Part shown: positions 27,231 to 36,394 of the stretch, in pieces | How the letters are laid out: each line of letters opens with the position of its first letter | How positions within the stretch are numbered: the first letter of the stretch is position 1 | NCBI RefSeq assembly: GCF_020734105.1 | Contig: NZ_JAJAFR010000002.1 | Location: 62,001-126,000 of the forward strand | Length of the DNA: 64,000 bases | From: Alkalihalobacillus deserti | GTDB taxonomy: Bacteria > Bacillota > Bacilli > Bacillales > Bacillaceae_D | Direction of reading: 5' to 3' | Made by a program: the position numbers and the translations under genes | The notes under the pieces: generated by a model | Database searches by the model: none | Told to the model about the DNA's origin: nothing | The model's input: the letters and a program-made list of their open reading frames with translations, nothing else

Positions 27231-27380
27231 ATGTTCAAGCTTAAAAATGACTTATTGATAGATGCATACCATAAGGCAGTTGAATTAAATATTGACCAAG
27301 ACTTCATAATGTTGCTAATTATGGAAATAAACAGGAGAGGGATAGATAACGAACTAAGAAAATATCAATATAAGAAATAG
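27231..27380 (+). CDS. sda: Sda-like sporulation checkpoint inhibitor
   Basis: A 49-residue protein that I found directly in the sequence. KLKNDLLIDAYHKAVELNID then QDFIMLLIMEINRRG matches B. subtilis Sda (46 residues; [20 protein letters not shown]...) along its two-helix hairpin. Phe25, used by Sda to bind the KinA dimerisation domain, is kept; Leu21 is Ile. TTGGAG lies about 10 bases before the ATG. Sda blocks KinA autophosphorylation on DNA damage. Whether this is the main copy or a paralog cannot be told. Confidence 0.75.
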   Translation: MFKLKNDLLIDAYHKAVELNIDQDFIMLLIMEINRRGIDNELRKYQYKK

Positions 27381-27402
27381 CCTTGAGTCTAATTTGAAAA
27401 AA

Positions 27403-27431
27403 AGTCTGTGATCACCATTTGATTACAGACT
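27403..27431 (+). terminator. Hairpin after sda
   Basis: AGTCTGTGAT pairs with ATTACAGACT (one mismatch, 9-base loop). The T run is weak, so termination is likely but not certain. Confidence 0.5.
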
Positions 27432-27658
27432 TAAGTAATATAGTTTTCTAGAGTTAATTAGAATTACTTTAGTAAGTGTTGAGTCTTAATTTTTGAAAAC
27501 TGTTGAATCTTATATGTGAAACACTGTGGATTTCTACTGGACGGTTACAGCAATCCAGTGGCTTCTCCGATATATCCATTTTGGATACTCCAAATTTTGT
27601 TATGGTCAACATCCTCCTGACTGAAAAAGCAGTCGACGGCCAAGGGTCCCCAAGAAAA
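27432..27658. other. Intergenic, nothing recognised
   Basis: No gene or clear signal seen on either strand. Confidence 0.3.
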
Positions 27659-27958
27659 CTACTGATAGTTAAGTAATTCCATGTACATCGATTTATCGTA
27701 CTGCAAAATGATTTCTAACTCTTTATAGACTTTTACGATTGTACCTAAGATGTAATTAATCCAAGGAAATATATCGTTGTTATTCTCGTGCCAACCGATA
27801 GAAGATCGTTGTTGTGTTTCATAATAACTCTCCTTCCTTTCTTCGGTCACTTTTTCTAAACTAATATATCTACCGACTTCAAAACCAGAATGATAAAGAG
27901 TCAGCAAGGTTAGTAAGCGAGCCATTCTACCTTCTTTTTCATCAAAAATAGCTTCCAT
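27659..27958 (-). pseudogene. Fic-family protein remnant (catalytic motif destroyed)
   Basis: A 99-residue frame that matches the C-terminal part of Fic proteins: GRMARLLTLLTLYHSGFEVG, RYISLEKVTEERKESYYETQ, then WHENNNDIFPWINYILGTIV. The Fic motif HPFxDGNGRxxR should directly precede the first block, but the sequence reads AIFDEKEGRMAR, so the catalytic His and the GNG loop are gone. A ribosome binding site with a 12-codon frame lies upstream (about 28030), suggesting an internal deletion. No AMP-transfer activity expected. Confidence 0.7.
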
Positions 27959-28380
27959 GCATCGTCTATAGCTTTTCTATCAAGTGTTTGATGATGAATT
28001 TACTCTTTTATTCAACATATATTCTCCCCTTTTAATGTAGTAAACGGAAATGATAACTATTGTTTTAAAGTTGCACATAGAAATTACTACGTAAACTTTA
28101 TGATTAAACTTGAGAATTATTAATAGTTTTTTAAAATACTGAAAACGATATCGAGTAAAGTTGTCAGTTGTCCATTTCTATTTTTATCTTTGTTTCATCC
28201 ATGTGTATTTTCTAGAAAAGGGTAATTACGGCTAGGTGTTATTCTAGCGGTTATACTAATTTTTATATTTTAGAAATTAATGCTTAGAAGGATCGTTACC
28301 TTCAACATTTTGCTTATTGTTCTTCATTTCTAAAAACGGTGCCTGGTTTTGATATCAATTAAACACTCATTTGAATATAA
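27959..28380. other. Intergenic between the fic remnant and cadC
   Basis: About 420 AT-rich bases. Apart from the broken fic 5' end (about 27990-28035, minus strand) I see no gene. Confidence 0.35.
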
Positions 28381-28382
28381 TA

Positions 28383-28431
28383 TTGACATATTCAGAAAAG
28401 AAACATAGACTATAATCAAATGATTATTTGA
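28383..28431 (+). promoter_or_regulatory. cad promoter and CadC operator
   Basis: TTGACA at 28383 and TATAAT at 28411 are 22 bases apart; TAGACT at 28406 gives a 17-base spacing and may be the true -10. TCAAATGATTATTTGA (28416-28431) is a perfect dyad with a 4-base centre and resembles the CadC operator of staphylococcal cad loci, overlapping the start region. Confidence 0.65.
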
Positions 28432-28445
28432 ATGAGGGTGACGGT

Positions 28446-28829
28446 GTGAGCCAAAAGGTAAAGCAAGAACATGATACATGTGAAATTTTTTGTTATGACG
28501 AAGAAAAAGTAAAGCGCATATCATCCATTGTAGAAGCGGAAAATTTCGCTCCAGTCGCAAGCATATTTAAGGCGTTATCCGATGAAACGAGGTTGAAAAT
28601 TGCCTATTCCTTATTGCAAGAAGGTGAGTTATGTGTTTGTGATGTCGCTAATATTATTGGTGCGACAATGGCGACGGTCTCTCATCATTTACGCCATCTT
28701 CGAAACTTAGGAATTGCTAAGAGTCGAAAAGAAGGGAAATTGGTATTTTACTCTTTAGAAGATGAACATGTCAGAATGCTCGTACAAACAGCTGTCATTC
28801 ATAGCAAGGAGGTGAAGGGTCGTGACTGA
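28446..28829 (+). CDS. cadC: CadC-type ArsR/SmtB metal-sensing repressor
   Basis: 127 residues from a GTG at 28446 (GAGGGTGA just upstream; the longer frame from TTG 28428 overlaps the operator). Cys12 and Cys16 in DTCEIFC, and Cys63 and Cys65 in ELCVCD, have the same spacing as the Cd/Pb/Zn site of pI258 CadC (Cys7, 11, 58, 60). The winged helix VSHHLRHLRNLGIAKSRKEG follows. It should repress cadCA until Cd(II), Pb(II) or Zn(II) binds. The stop overlaps the cadA start. Confidence 0.92.
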   Translation: MSQKVKQEHDTCEIFCYDEEKVKRISSIVEAENFAPVASIFKALSDETRLKIAYSLLQEGELCVCDVANIIGATMATVSHHLRHLRNLGIAKSRKEGKLVFYSLEDEHVRMLVQTAVIHSKEVKGRD

Positions 28830-30966
28830 AGCAAAAGCATTAGAAACAGAAAAAAAGGTCTACCGGGTTAAAGGTTTTACTTGAGCAGGCTGTGCAACCA
28901 CGTTCGAAAAGAACGTGAAACACCTGGATGGTGTTTTAGATGCAAAAGTGAACTTTGGAGCTTCCAAGCTAACGGTTGTAGGTGAGACAACGATAAAGGA
29001 TTTAGAAAAAGCAGGAGCTTTTGAAAGTATAAAAGTGTTACCGGAGAATGACCTGGATGGATTTAAAGAAAAAAAGGAACCATTTGTTCTAAAATATCTT
29101 AATGTCATCGCGGCATCTCTATTTGTTATCTTTGGATATATTTCGCAATCGATATATGGAGAAGGACATATTTTCTCTATTCTCTTATTTGTTGCTTCTA
29201 TCGTAACCGGTGGGTTTTCGCTCTTTAAAGTTGGTTTTAAAAATTTATTCCGACTGCAATTTGATATGAAAACATTAATGACGGTTGCAGTGATCGGTGC
29301 TGCAATTATTGGTGAATGGACAGAAGGAGCTATTGTGGTCATTCTATTTGCGATCAGCGAAGCACTTGAGCGATTTTCAATGGATAAAGCAAGGCAGTCG
29401 ATTCGTTCTTTAATGGACATTGCTCCAAAAGAAGCACTTATTAGAAGAGATGGTCAGGAAATGATGATTAAAGTCGATGAGATTGAAATTGGTGATATCA
29501 TGATCGTGAAACCTGGTCAGAAAATTGCCATGGATGGCATAGTGAGAAAAGGACACTCATCGGTCAACCAAGCAGCAATAACAGGGGAGTCAGTGCCTGT
29601 TGAAAAGCTGGTAAATGATGACATATTTGCAGGAACATTAAACGAAGAAGGGTTACTTGAAGTGGAGGTAACAAAACACGTAGACGATACAACCATTGCT
29701 AAAATCATTCATCTTGTCGAGGAAGCGCAAGGAGAGCGTGCCCCTTCCCAAGCATTTGTAGATAAATTCGCAAAATATTATACACCGGCAATTATGTTGA
29801 TGGCAGCTCTTGTAGCTATATTACCACCACTATTATTACAAGCAAGTTGGGAGTTATGGGTGTATCAAGGTTTAGCGGTTCTTGTTGTCGGATGCCCTTG
29901 TGCCCTCGTCATATCGACACCTGTAGCAATTGTTACAGCCATTGGAAATGCCGCCAAAAATGGGATATTGATTAAAGGTGGAATTTATTTAGAAGAAGCC
30001 GGTGCCTTAAAAGCAATTGCCTTTGATAAAACAGGTACTTTAACAAAAGGTAAACCGGTTGTAACTAACTTTATCACCTATCAGGAAAAAGCAAACGAGC
30101 AGGAATTACTATCGATCATTGCTGCTTTAGAATACCGTTCACAACATCCTCTTGCTTCAGCGATTATGATAAAAGCTGAGCAAGAAAAGGTCCCATACAT
30201 GGATCTTGCGATAGATGATTTCTCTTCCATAACAGGTCAAGGCATAAAAGGGACAGTGAACCGAACAGAGTTTTACATTGGTAGCCCTTCTTTATTTACC
30301 GAATTACTAAACGGTGAACTATCTTCTCAAGTGGAAGAGGACGTTCAAATCCTTCAAGAACAAGGGAAAACCGTCATGATTATTGGAGCAGAAAATGAGA
30401 TTTTAGCGATCATTGCAGTAGCCGACGAGGTGAGAGAAACAAGCCAAGAAGTCATTAAGAAATTACATGACTTAGGGATTAGAAAAACAATTATGCTCAC
30501 GGGTGATAATAAAAGAACGGCTACGGCAATTGGTAGTCATGTAGGAGTAACGGATGTTCAGGCGGAACTCATGCCGCAAGATAAACTAGGCTATATTAAA
30601 AAATTACGCTCTGAATATGGAAATGTCGCCATGGTTGGGGATGGAGTGAATGATGCTCCAGCTTTAGCAGCTTCTACTGTCGGGATTGCGATGGGGGGAG
30701 CAGGTACAGATACTGCGTTAGAAACAGCAGATGTGGCGTTAATGGGTGATGATTTAACAAAACTTCCGTACACGGTTAAGCTCAGTCGAAAAGCTTTGAA
30801 CATTATTAAGCAAAATATTACCTTTTCCTTAGGAATTAAACTACTAGCCTTATTGTTAGTAATTCCGGGTTGGTTAACTCTTTGGATTGCCATCTTAGCG
30901 GATATGGGGGCAACTTTACTTGTCACACTTAATGGATTACGGCTTTTACGATTGAAGGATAAATAA
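28822..30966 (+). CDS. cadA: CadA-type Cd/Zn/Pb P1B-ATPase with in-frame TGA in the HMA metal-binding motif
   Basis: The natural start is GTG 28822 after AAGGAGGTG, overlapping the end of cadC. Codons 1-20 read into the HMA domain up to VKGFT, then codon 21 is TGA (28882-28884) where CadA proteins have the first Cys of GFTCxxC; the second Cys (AGC) is intact. The frame then stays open for 694 codons: CPC region [10 protein letters not shown], phosphorylation site [14 protein letters not shown] motif SQHPLAS and [12 protein letters not shown]. An in-frame GTG at 28915 could restart translation without the metal-binding motif, though its ribosome binding site is poor. The ATPase core looks functional. 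A nonsense mutation is the simplest reading; recoding is discussed in the findings. Confidence 0.88.
28899..28917 (+). other. Hairpin 14 bases after the cadA TGA
   Basis: CACGTTC pairs with GAACGTG (7 bp) around the loop GAAAA. The apical loop begins 21 bases after the TGA and starts with G, which meets the published spacing criteria for bacterial SECIS elements. The same bases encode the usual FEKNV residues of CadA, so coincidence is possible. Confidence 0.5.
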
Positions 30967-30972
30967 ATATCA

Positions 30973-31007
30973 AAGAGAGTTTAGGATAATCTAAACTCTC
31001 TTTTCTG
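30973..31007 (+). terminator. Terminator of cadCA
   Basis: AAGAGAGTTTAG pairs perfectly with CTAAACTCTCTT (12 bp, 6-base loop) followed by TTCT. Confidence 0.85.
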
Positions 31008-31548
31008 CATTAAAAGATGATCCAGACGGATATCCTACAAGATGAAATAGCTGTATTTACAAAGCTAGCAGAGCATTTAGAATTACCAATCACACACATG
31101 GTGTTTTAAAGGTCTATTTATTGGAGTAAGTTAAAAAAGTAGCACTATTTCAGGAACTAGGGGAAGATACACAATACATAGAAAGAAAGGTAAAAGGAGT
31201 GCTCGTGCAGTACGAAAATAGACCGGGAATTTTCTTGTGATGTAGTTCAAATAATAATGCTATATTATAAATGACAAAAAAGTAGGAGCACACCTGATTG
31301 AATGCCTGTTTTCCCCTTTTTTTCAATTTTTTTAGACTTTAGGTGAAATTACATAAGTGCCAAGCTATTATTAGAGTTTTCGATCAAGTATTCAAATAAT
31401 AAAAAGCCCTATATTTTGTTAGACAAATTGCACATTGTTCTAGGTGAATGGCACATTCTGTAACATTATTCCATATAGTAAGAGGGAAGTTTCCTAGAGC
31501 AAACTTTTAGCTGTAGTCTTAAAATCCAATTTAATGGGGGGATAAAAG
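31008..31548. other. Intergenic upstream of the ZIP gene
   Basis: Contains a short open frame (31017-31109, about 30 codons, reading DILQDEIAVFTKLAEHLELP) that is not recognised and lacks a clear start signal. Near the right end are direct repeats (31430 and 31451) and a TATAGT at 31473. Confidence 0.35.
31430..31478 (+). promoter_or_regulatory. Direct repeats and -10 box before the ZIP gene
   Basis: GCACATT occurs at 31430-31436 and 31451-31457, 21 bases apart (two helical turns). TATAGT at 31473 is a plausible -10, so the second repeat overlaps the -35 position. This is the layout of a regulator-controlled promoter. Confidence 0.4.
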
Positions 31549-32364
31549 ATGATCGAAATTTTCATGAGTTTTGATCCTGTGGTTCAGGCACTTATTGGTA
31601 CTCTATTTACTTGGGGAATGACAGCACTTGGCGCTGCATTAGTTTTTACTACAAAAAATGTTAATCAAAAATTTCTAGACAGTATGTTGGGTTTTGCGGG
31701 TGGAGTAATGATTGCTGCGAGTTTTTGGTCACTCCTTGCTCCTGCATTAGAAATGGCAGAAAGTGATGGCATACCTAGTTGGATTCCCGCTGCTGTTGGA
31801 TTCCTACTAGGAGGTCTTTTCTTATACTTAGCAGATAAACTATTGCCCCATCTTCATCCTAATTCTCCGGTGGAGAAAGCAGAGGGAATTCAATCGAAAC
31901 AGAAAAAGCGAAGCACTCTCCTCGTGCTTGCTATTACTTTACACAATATACCGGAAGGGCTAGCTATTGGAGTAGCTTTTGGTGCTGTGGCGGCAGGATT
32001 TCCTTCTGCCACATTGATGGGGGCTATTACCCTTGCGATTGGGATTGGTATTCAAAATTTTCCTGAAGGCGTTGCTGTCTCAATGCCTTTAAGAAGGGAT
32101 GGAATGTCACGACGTAAGAGTTTCGTCTATGGTCAATTTTCTGGAATGGTTGAGCCAATTGCTGCAGTGATTGGAGCCATGGCAGTGGTTTTTATGGAAC
32201 CTCTTCTCCCTTATGCATTGAGCTTTGCGGCAGGTGCAATGATCTTTGTTGTTGCTGAGGAAGTAATTCCTGGGTCACATGAGAAGGGTAATGGTGATCT
32301 AGCATCTATAAGTTTAATGATAGGTTTTACAATAATGATGATACTTGATGTAGCACTTGGGTAA
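31549..32364 (+). CDS. ZIP-family divalent metal transporter (GufA/ZupT-like)
   Basis: 271 residues with eight hydrophobic segments. Helix 4 carries HNIPEG and helix 5 NFPEG, the binuclear metal site of the GufA/ZupT branch. A short His-containing loop (LPHLHPNSP) precedes helix 4. ZIP proteins move Zn, Mn, Fe or Co into the cytoplasm, though some bacterial members are reversible. It stands alone between cadCA and copA. Confidence 0.9.
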   Translation: MIEIFMSFDPVVQALIGTLFTWGMTALGAALVFTTKNVNQKFLDSMLGFAGGVMIAASFWSLLAPALEMAESDGIPSWIPAAVGFLLGGLFLYLADKLLPHLHPNSPVEKAEGIQSKQKKRSTLLVLAITLHNIPEGLAIGVAFGAVAAGFPSATLMGAITLAIGIGIQNFPEGVAVSMPLRRDGMSRRKSFVYGQFSGMVEPIAAVIGAMAVVFMEPLLPYALSFAAGAMIFVVAEEVIPGSHEKGNGDLASISLMIGFTIMMILDVALG

Positions 32365-32910
32365 AAAACATCAAAAAAGTTGTAATAAATGAAAAGTTAA
32401 GTGAAGATAATGGTATCTGTTTGGACAGCGGTTAGTAATTCTTTTAAAAACACAACTCAATGGATGTCACGAGACAGTATGTGTGCAAAATTCCAAGACG
32501 CTCATTGCCAAGAATAGGCTATTTTCTGCTGTAAGTGTGCAAAAGAGTGCCGTAAAATGGTAATGTAATACGAACATAAGCAGGCGACCTCCGTGGTCTG
32601 TTTTTATGTAATCAAAATTAAGAAGGGATACTTATGATTGGATAAGCTATTAAGAAATTGGACAGACCGAAGTCGGGTGGCTGAAATTAAGACTGGTGAT
32701 AAAGTAAGTCCTCTTTGTAATGGACGTAAGGATGAAGTAGGTAATAAAGAAAAAAAATAAAGCTGGAATGATTTGATCATGGCTTCCTTCCGAATTTAAT
32801 CAAACAGTTTTCTACATTATTGATCCGCACATATAAAAGCATGAGTAGAACTTATTTCATTATAAACTCATAAATCGTAGCCCATTTACAGCAGACAATT
32901 CTGACTAAAA
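32365..32910. other. Intergenic with short relics
   Basis: A Cys-rich stretch (about 32400-32570, reading TTQWMSRDSMCAKFQDAHCQ then a stop and CKCAKECRK) may be the relic of a small metal-binding protein; I could not assign it. Nothing else recognised. Confidence 0.35.
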
Positions 32911-33103
32911 GAGCTTGTTCAAAAAGCCAAAACCACCCTTTTTGAACCTTTAGTATCTTTCTCCTAATGCGGAGTTGCAATGGCTTCACTCACTGCGCAT
33001 CTATCCGAGAAAACCACTCGGACCGACTTAAAACATGGCAGTGGCTTCGCTCATTGCTTAGAGCTTGTTCAAAAAGGGAAGACCACCCTTTTTGAATAAG
33101 CTC
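32911..33103 (-). repeat. Structured repeat element, copy R3 (full unit, inverted)
   Basis: Starts GAGCTTGTTCAAAAAG and ends CTTTTTGAATAAGCTC. Its centre is the reverse complement of the R4 centre (CTATCCGAGAAAACCACTCG and flanks). One outer arm is damaged (AAAAAGCCAAAACCACCC), so its end hairpins are imperfect. It lies between the ZIP gene and copA. Confidence 0.75.
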
Positions 33104-33156
33104 TAAAATAAAGAAAGTTTGATAAGGTTTAAAAACTTCTTAGGGAGGTATTAATA

Positions 33157-33258
33157 ATGGGAAAGATAACATTAAATGTTACTGTGTCAGCGCAATAAAA
33201 GGCGCTTTTAGGAAAATTAGATGGAGTTAATTCAGTAAGAATGAAACGCCGAGCGAAG
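33157..33258 (+). pseudogene. CopZ-like HMA protein remnant
   Basis: After a good GGAGG, ATG 33157 opens MGKITLNVTVSAQ, then a TAA (33196) and KALLGKLDGVNSVRMK in the same frame. This follows the CopZ pattern (ATLNVxGMSCxHC..AVxGALxxLxGVxSV) with the CxxC segment replaced by a short aberrant stretch and a stop. It sits just ahead of copA, where copZ commonly lies. Confidence 0.45.
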
Positions 33259-33338
33259 AAAGGTCGTACTCATGGTAGTCCGGCCTCATTTGCCATTCAG
33301 GACAATTTCATGCTGTTGGAAAAATATGTTTTACTATG

Positions 33339-33351
33339 ATGTGATTCACAT
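33339..33351. promoter_or_regulatory. Palindrome upstream of copA
   Basis: ATGTGATTCACAT is a perfect 6+1+6 palindrome 70 bases before copA. It does not look like a CsoR or CopY operator; it resembles sites for CRP/FNR-type regulators. Confidence 0.4.
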
Positions 33352-33420
33352 AATTTCTTCACATTTCTTTGATAATGTAAAGAATAATAGCAAAAAAGGA
33401 TAAAAGGAGGGGGAACAAAA

Positions 33421-35880
33421 TTGAGTAATAAAATGATTTTTGCGATAAAAGGAATGACCTGTGCTTCTTGTGTGAACAGGGTTGAGAAAAAAATCTCTAA
33501 GATAGAAGGCGTAGCATCTGTTTCAGTGAATTTAGCATCAAACCAAGCTCAAGTTGAAGTCGAGGACAGTTCGGTAACCTCAGAACAAATTACAGAAGCA
33601 ATTGAGCAAGCTGGGTATGAAGCAAAACGAATGGATGAGGACGACCACAGTAAAGTATTGTTTTCTGTTAAAGGGATGACCTGTGCTTCATGTGTCAATC
33701 GGGTAGAAAAGACCATCTCAAAAGCGGAAGGCGTTCGTTCCGTTACGGTTAACTTGGCAGCCAATCAAGCTCAAGTTGAAGGTGAAAAAGGAATCTTACA
33801 GCCAGAAGAAGTTATCAGGAGAATTGAAAAAATAGGGTATGAAGCTTCTATTATCAATGAAAGTGATCAAGAAGTAACAAACGATCAAGAGGAAGAAACA
33901 AAAAAACTGTTAAAAGACTTTACCATTGCAGCTATTTTGTCTTCAGTTGTTTTATTGGGGAGTATCCCACATATGATGCACGGTTGGGGAGCATGGGTAC
34001 CCTCTTTTTTATCTAACCCGTTTTTTTTACTTATTTTAACGAGCTACATACAACTTGTGCCTGGTTGGAGATTTTATAAGAATAGCTACAAGGTTTTGAA
34101 AAATGGTTCAGCTGATATGAACGTGCTTGTAGCAATGGGAACAAGTGCAGCGTGGCTGTATAGTGGAGCGATGACGTTATTTCCGACTCAACTAACAGAT
34201 ATGGGATTTCCATATCAACTCTATTATGATGTGACGACAGTTATTACGACACTTATCCTCCTCGGGCGCTATTTCGAAGCGAAGGCTAAAGGTCAAACCT
34301 CAACAGCGATCAAGAAGTTGTTAAGCCTGCAAGCTAAAACAGCGAGAGTCGTTAGAGATGGGACCGAGCTTGAAGTAGCAGTAGATGAAGTTAAAATCGA
34401 TGATGAAATCATAGTTCGACCTGGGGAGCGAATCCCTGTAGATGGAGTAGTAATTAAGGGAAGATCAACAATAGATGAATCGATGTTAACGGGTGAATCC
34501 ATTCCAGTTGAAAAAACAACGGGTGATGAAGTCATTGGTGCAACCATTAATAAATCAGGCAGTTTTCGTTTTCGTGCTACAAAAGTAGGGAAAGAGACAG
34601 CACTCGCTCAAATTATACGAATGGTGAATGAAGCCCAAGGATCAAAAGCTCCGATCCAACGTATAGTTGATGTAATTTCTGCTTATTTTGTTCCTGCCGT
34701 CCTTTTGACTGCCGTCATTTCCTTTGTTATTTGGTTTTTTGTCGGACCAGACCCTAGTCTTATCTTCGCTTTAACAACATTTATTGCCATTCTTATTATA
34801 GCTTGTCCTTGTGCATTAGGTTTAGCAACACCAACTGCGATCATGGTTGGAACAGAAAAGGGTGCTGAAAATGGCATCCTTATTAAAAACGCAACAAGTT
34901 TAGAGCGTGCCCATAAAATTAAAACGGTTGTATTAGATAAAACAGGTACGATTACAGAGGGTAAGCCTAAGCTGACTGATTTGCTACCGACTGAAACGTT
35001 TACTGAGGAACAGTTGTTACAAGTAGCTGCTTCAGTGGAAACGGTATCAGAGCATCCGCTTGGAGAAGCGATTGTTGAAGCGGCAAAAGAAAAAGAACTC
35101 ACGATTGATGCTCCGGACTCTTTTGAAGCAATTGTCGGTCATGGGTTATTAGCTAAATTAAATAATAGAGAAGTCTTAATTGGTAATATTAAATTAATGA
35201 ATAAATACAATATTGATCTTAAAACATATGAAAAAAAGGCGATTGCCTTAGCTGATCAAGGAAAAACCCCTATGTATGTGGGAGTAGATGGACAATTTGC
35301 TGGTGTGATTGCCGTTGCAGATACGTTAAAAAAAGAAACGACTGTAGCAATAAAAGCATTACAATCAATGGGGATTGAAGTGATCATGTTAACAGGAGAT
35401 CACGAGCGAACAGCTAAAGCGATTGCAGAAGAAGCAGGTATTGAACATTACATTGCTGAGGTATTGCCTGAACACAAGGCAGAAGAAGTGAAGAAGTTAC
35501 AATTATCAGGAAAAGTTGTTGCAATGGTGGGAGATGGAATTAATGATGCTCCAGCACTTGCTCAAGCAGACGTAGGTATTGCAATAGGAACAGGAACTGA
35601 CATAGCGATGGAAACAGCGGATATTACGTTGATACGTGGCGATATTAAAAGTGTAGTGACGGCCTTACAATTATCAAAAGCAACAATGAGAATGATTTGG
35701 CAAAACCTTGGATGGGCATTCGGTTATAATATTGTCCTTATTCCAGTGGCAGCTGGTCTACTTTATCCGTTATTCGGGATCCTTTTAAACCCGATGATAG
35801 CGGGTGCTGCAATGGCATTTAGCTCGGTATCTGTTATTTTAAACACGTTAAGACTTAGAAAATTTAAATCGACTATTTAA
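33421..35880 (+). CDS. copA: Copper-exporting P1B-type ATPase
   Basis: 819 residues from a TTG start (GGAGGGGG 7 bases upstream; the next ATG is too far). Two N-terminal HMA domains each carry [13 protein letters not shown] (about residues 11 and 85). Core motifs: [45 protein letters not shown] and [13 protein letters not shown]. The C-terminal helices contain YN and [15 protein letters not shown], the Cu(I)-specific signature. It exports Cu(I) across the cytoplasmic membrane. Repeat copy R4 begins 10 bases after its stop. Confidence 0.96.
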   Translation: MSNKMIFAIKGMTCASCVNRVEKKISKIEGVASVSVNLASNQAQVEVEDSSVTSEQITEAIEQAGYEAKRMDEDDHSKVLFSVKGMTCASCVNRVEKTISKAEGVRSVTVNLAANQAQVEGEKGILQPEEVIRRIEKIGYEASIINESDQEVTNDQEEETKKLLKDFTIAAILSSVVLLGSIPHMMHGWGAWVPSFLSNPFFLLILTSYIQLVPGWRFYKNSYKVLKNGSADMNVLVAMGTSAAWLYSGAMTLFPTQLTDMGFPYQLYYDVTTVITTLILLGRYFEAKAKGQTSTAIKKLLSLQAKTARVVRDGTELEVAVDEVKIDDEIIVRPGERIPVDGVVIKGRSTIDESMLTGESIPVEKTTGDEVIGATINKSGSFRFRATKVGKETALAQIIRMVNEAQGSKAPIQRIVDVISAYFVPAVLLTAVISFVIWFFVGPDPSLIFALTTFIAILIIACPCALGLATPTAIMVGTEKGAENGILIKNATSLERAHKIKTVVLDKTGTITEGKPKLTDLLPTETFTEEQLLQVAASVETVSEHPLGEAIVEAAKEKELTIDAPDSFEAIVGHGLLAKLNNREVLIGNIKLMNKYNIDLKTYEKKAIALADQGKTPMYVGVDGQFAGVIAVADTLKKETTVAIKALQSMGIEVIMLTGDHERTAKAIAEEAGIEHYIAEVLPEHKAEEVKKLQLSGKVVAMVGDGINDAPALAQADVGIAIGTGTDIAMETADITLIRGDIKSVVTALQLSKATMRMIWQNLGWAFGYNIVLIPVAAGLLYPLFGILLNPMIAGAAMAFSSVSVILNTLRLRKFKSTI

Positions 35881-35889
35881 TGATTAGAA

Positions 35890-36234
35890 GAGCTTGTTCA
35901 AAAAGGGTGGTCTTCCCTTTTTGAACAAGCTCGAAGCAATGAGCGAAGCTACTGCAATGTTTTAAGTCGATTCGAGTGGTTTTCTCGGATAGACGCGCAG
36001 TGAGTGAAGCCATTGCAACTCCGCATTAGGAGAGAGGATACTAAAGGTTCAAAAAGGGCGGTCTTCCCTTTTTGAACAAGCTCGAAGCAATGAGCGAAGC
36101 CACTGCAATGTTTTAAGTCGATCCGAGTGGTTTTCTCGGATAGACGCGCAGTGAGTGAAGCCATTGCAACTCCCATTAGGAGAGAGGATACTAAAGGTTC
36201 AAAAAGGGTGGTCTTCCCTTTTTGAACAAGCTCT
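35890..36234 (+). repeat. Structured repeat element, copy R4 (tandem double unit)
   Basis: Three hairpins of the GTTCAAAAAGGG/CCCTTTTTGAAC type (35890-35932, 36047-36083, 36197-36234) are separated by two nearly identical central segments of about 115 bases. Each centre contains ATYCGAGTGGTTTTCTCGGA as a small stem-loop and an outer pair GCAATGAGCGAAGC / GTGAGTGAAGCCATTGC. The two centres differ at only a few bases, so the duplication is recent. Confidence 0.85.
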
Positions 36235-36394
36235 AGAAGTGAGATTTCTTATTAATGATAGAGATGTTACTTCTTCTTTGAAAGAAGGAAAAGGGACGCA
36301 AATGTGAACTTAATGAATCTTCATACTTTTTTCATAAACAAGTGATAATATTCCAGAAGAAAAGTAAAAAAGTAAAAGAGAGGATTGATTTTCA

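Noticed and set aside
27659-27958. Functional Fic toxin
   Set aside because: The HPFxDGNGR motif is absent, so it is called a remnant.
35890-36234. CRISPR-like array
   Set aside because: Only two to three units, each an inverted repeat with homologous rather than unique spacers.
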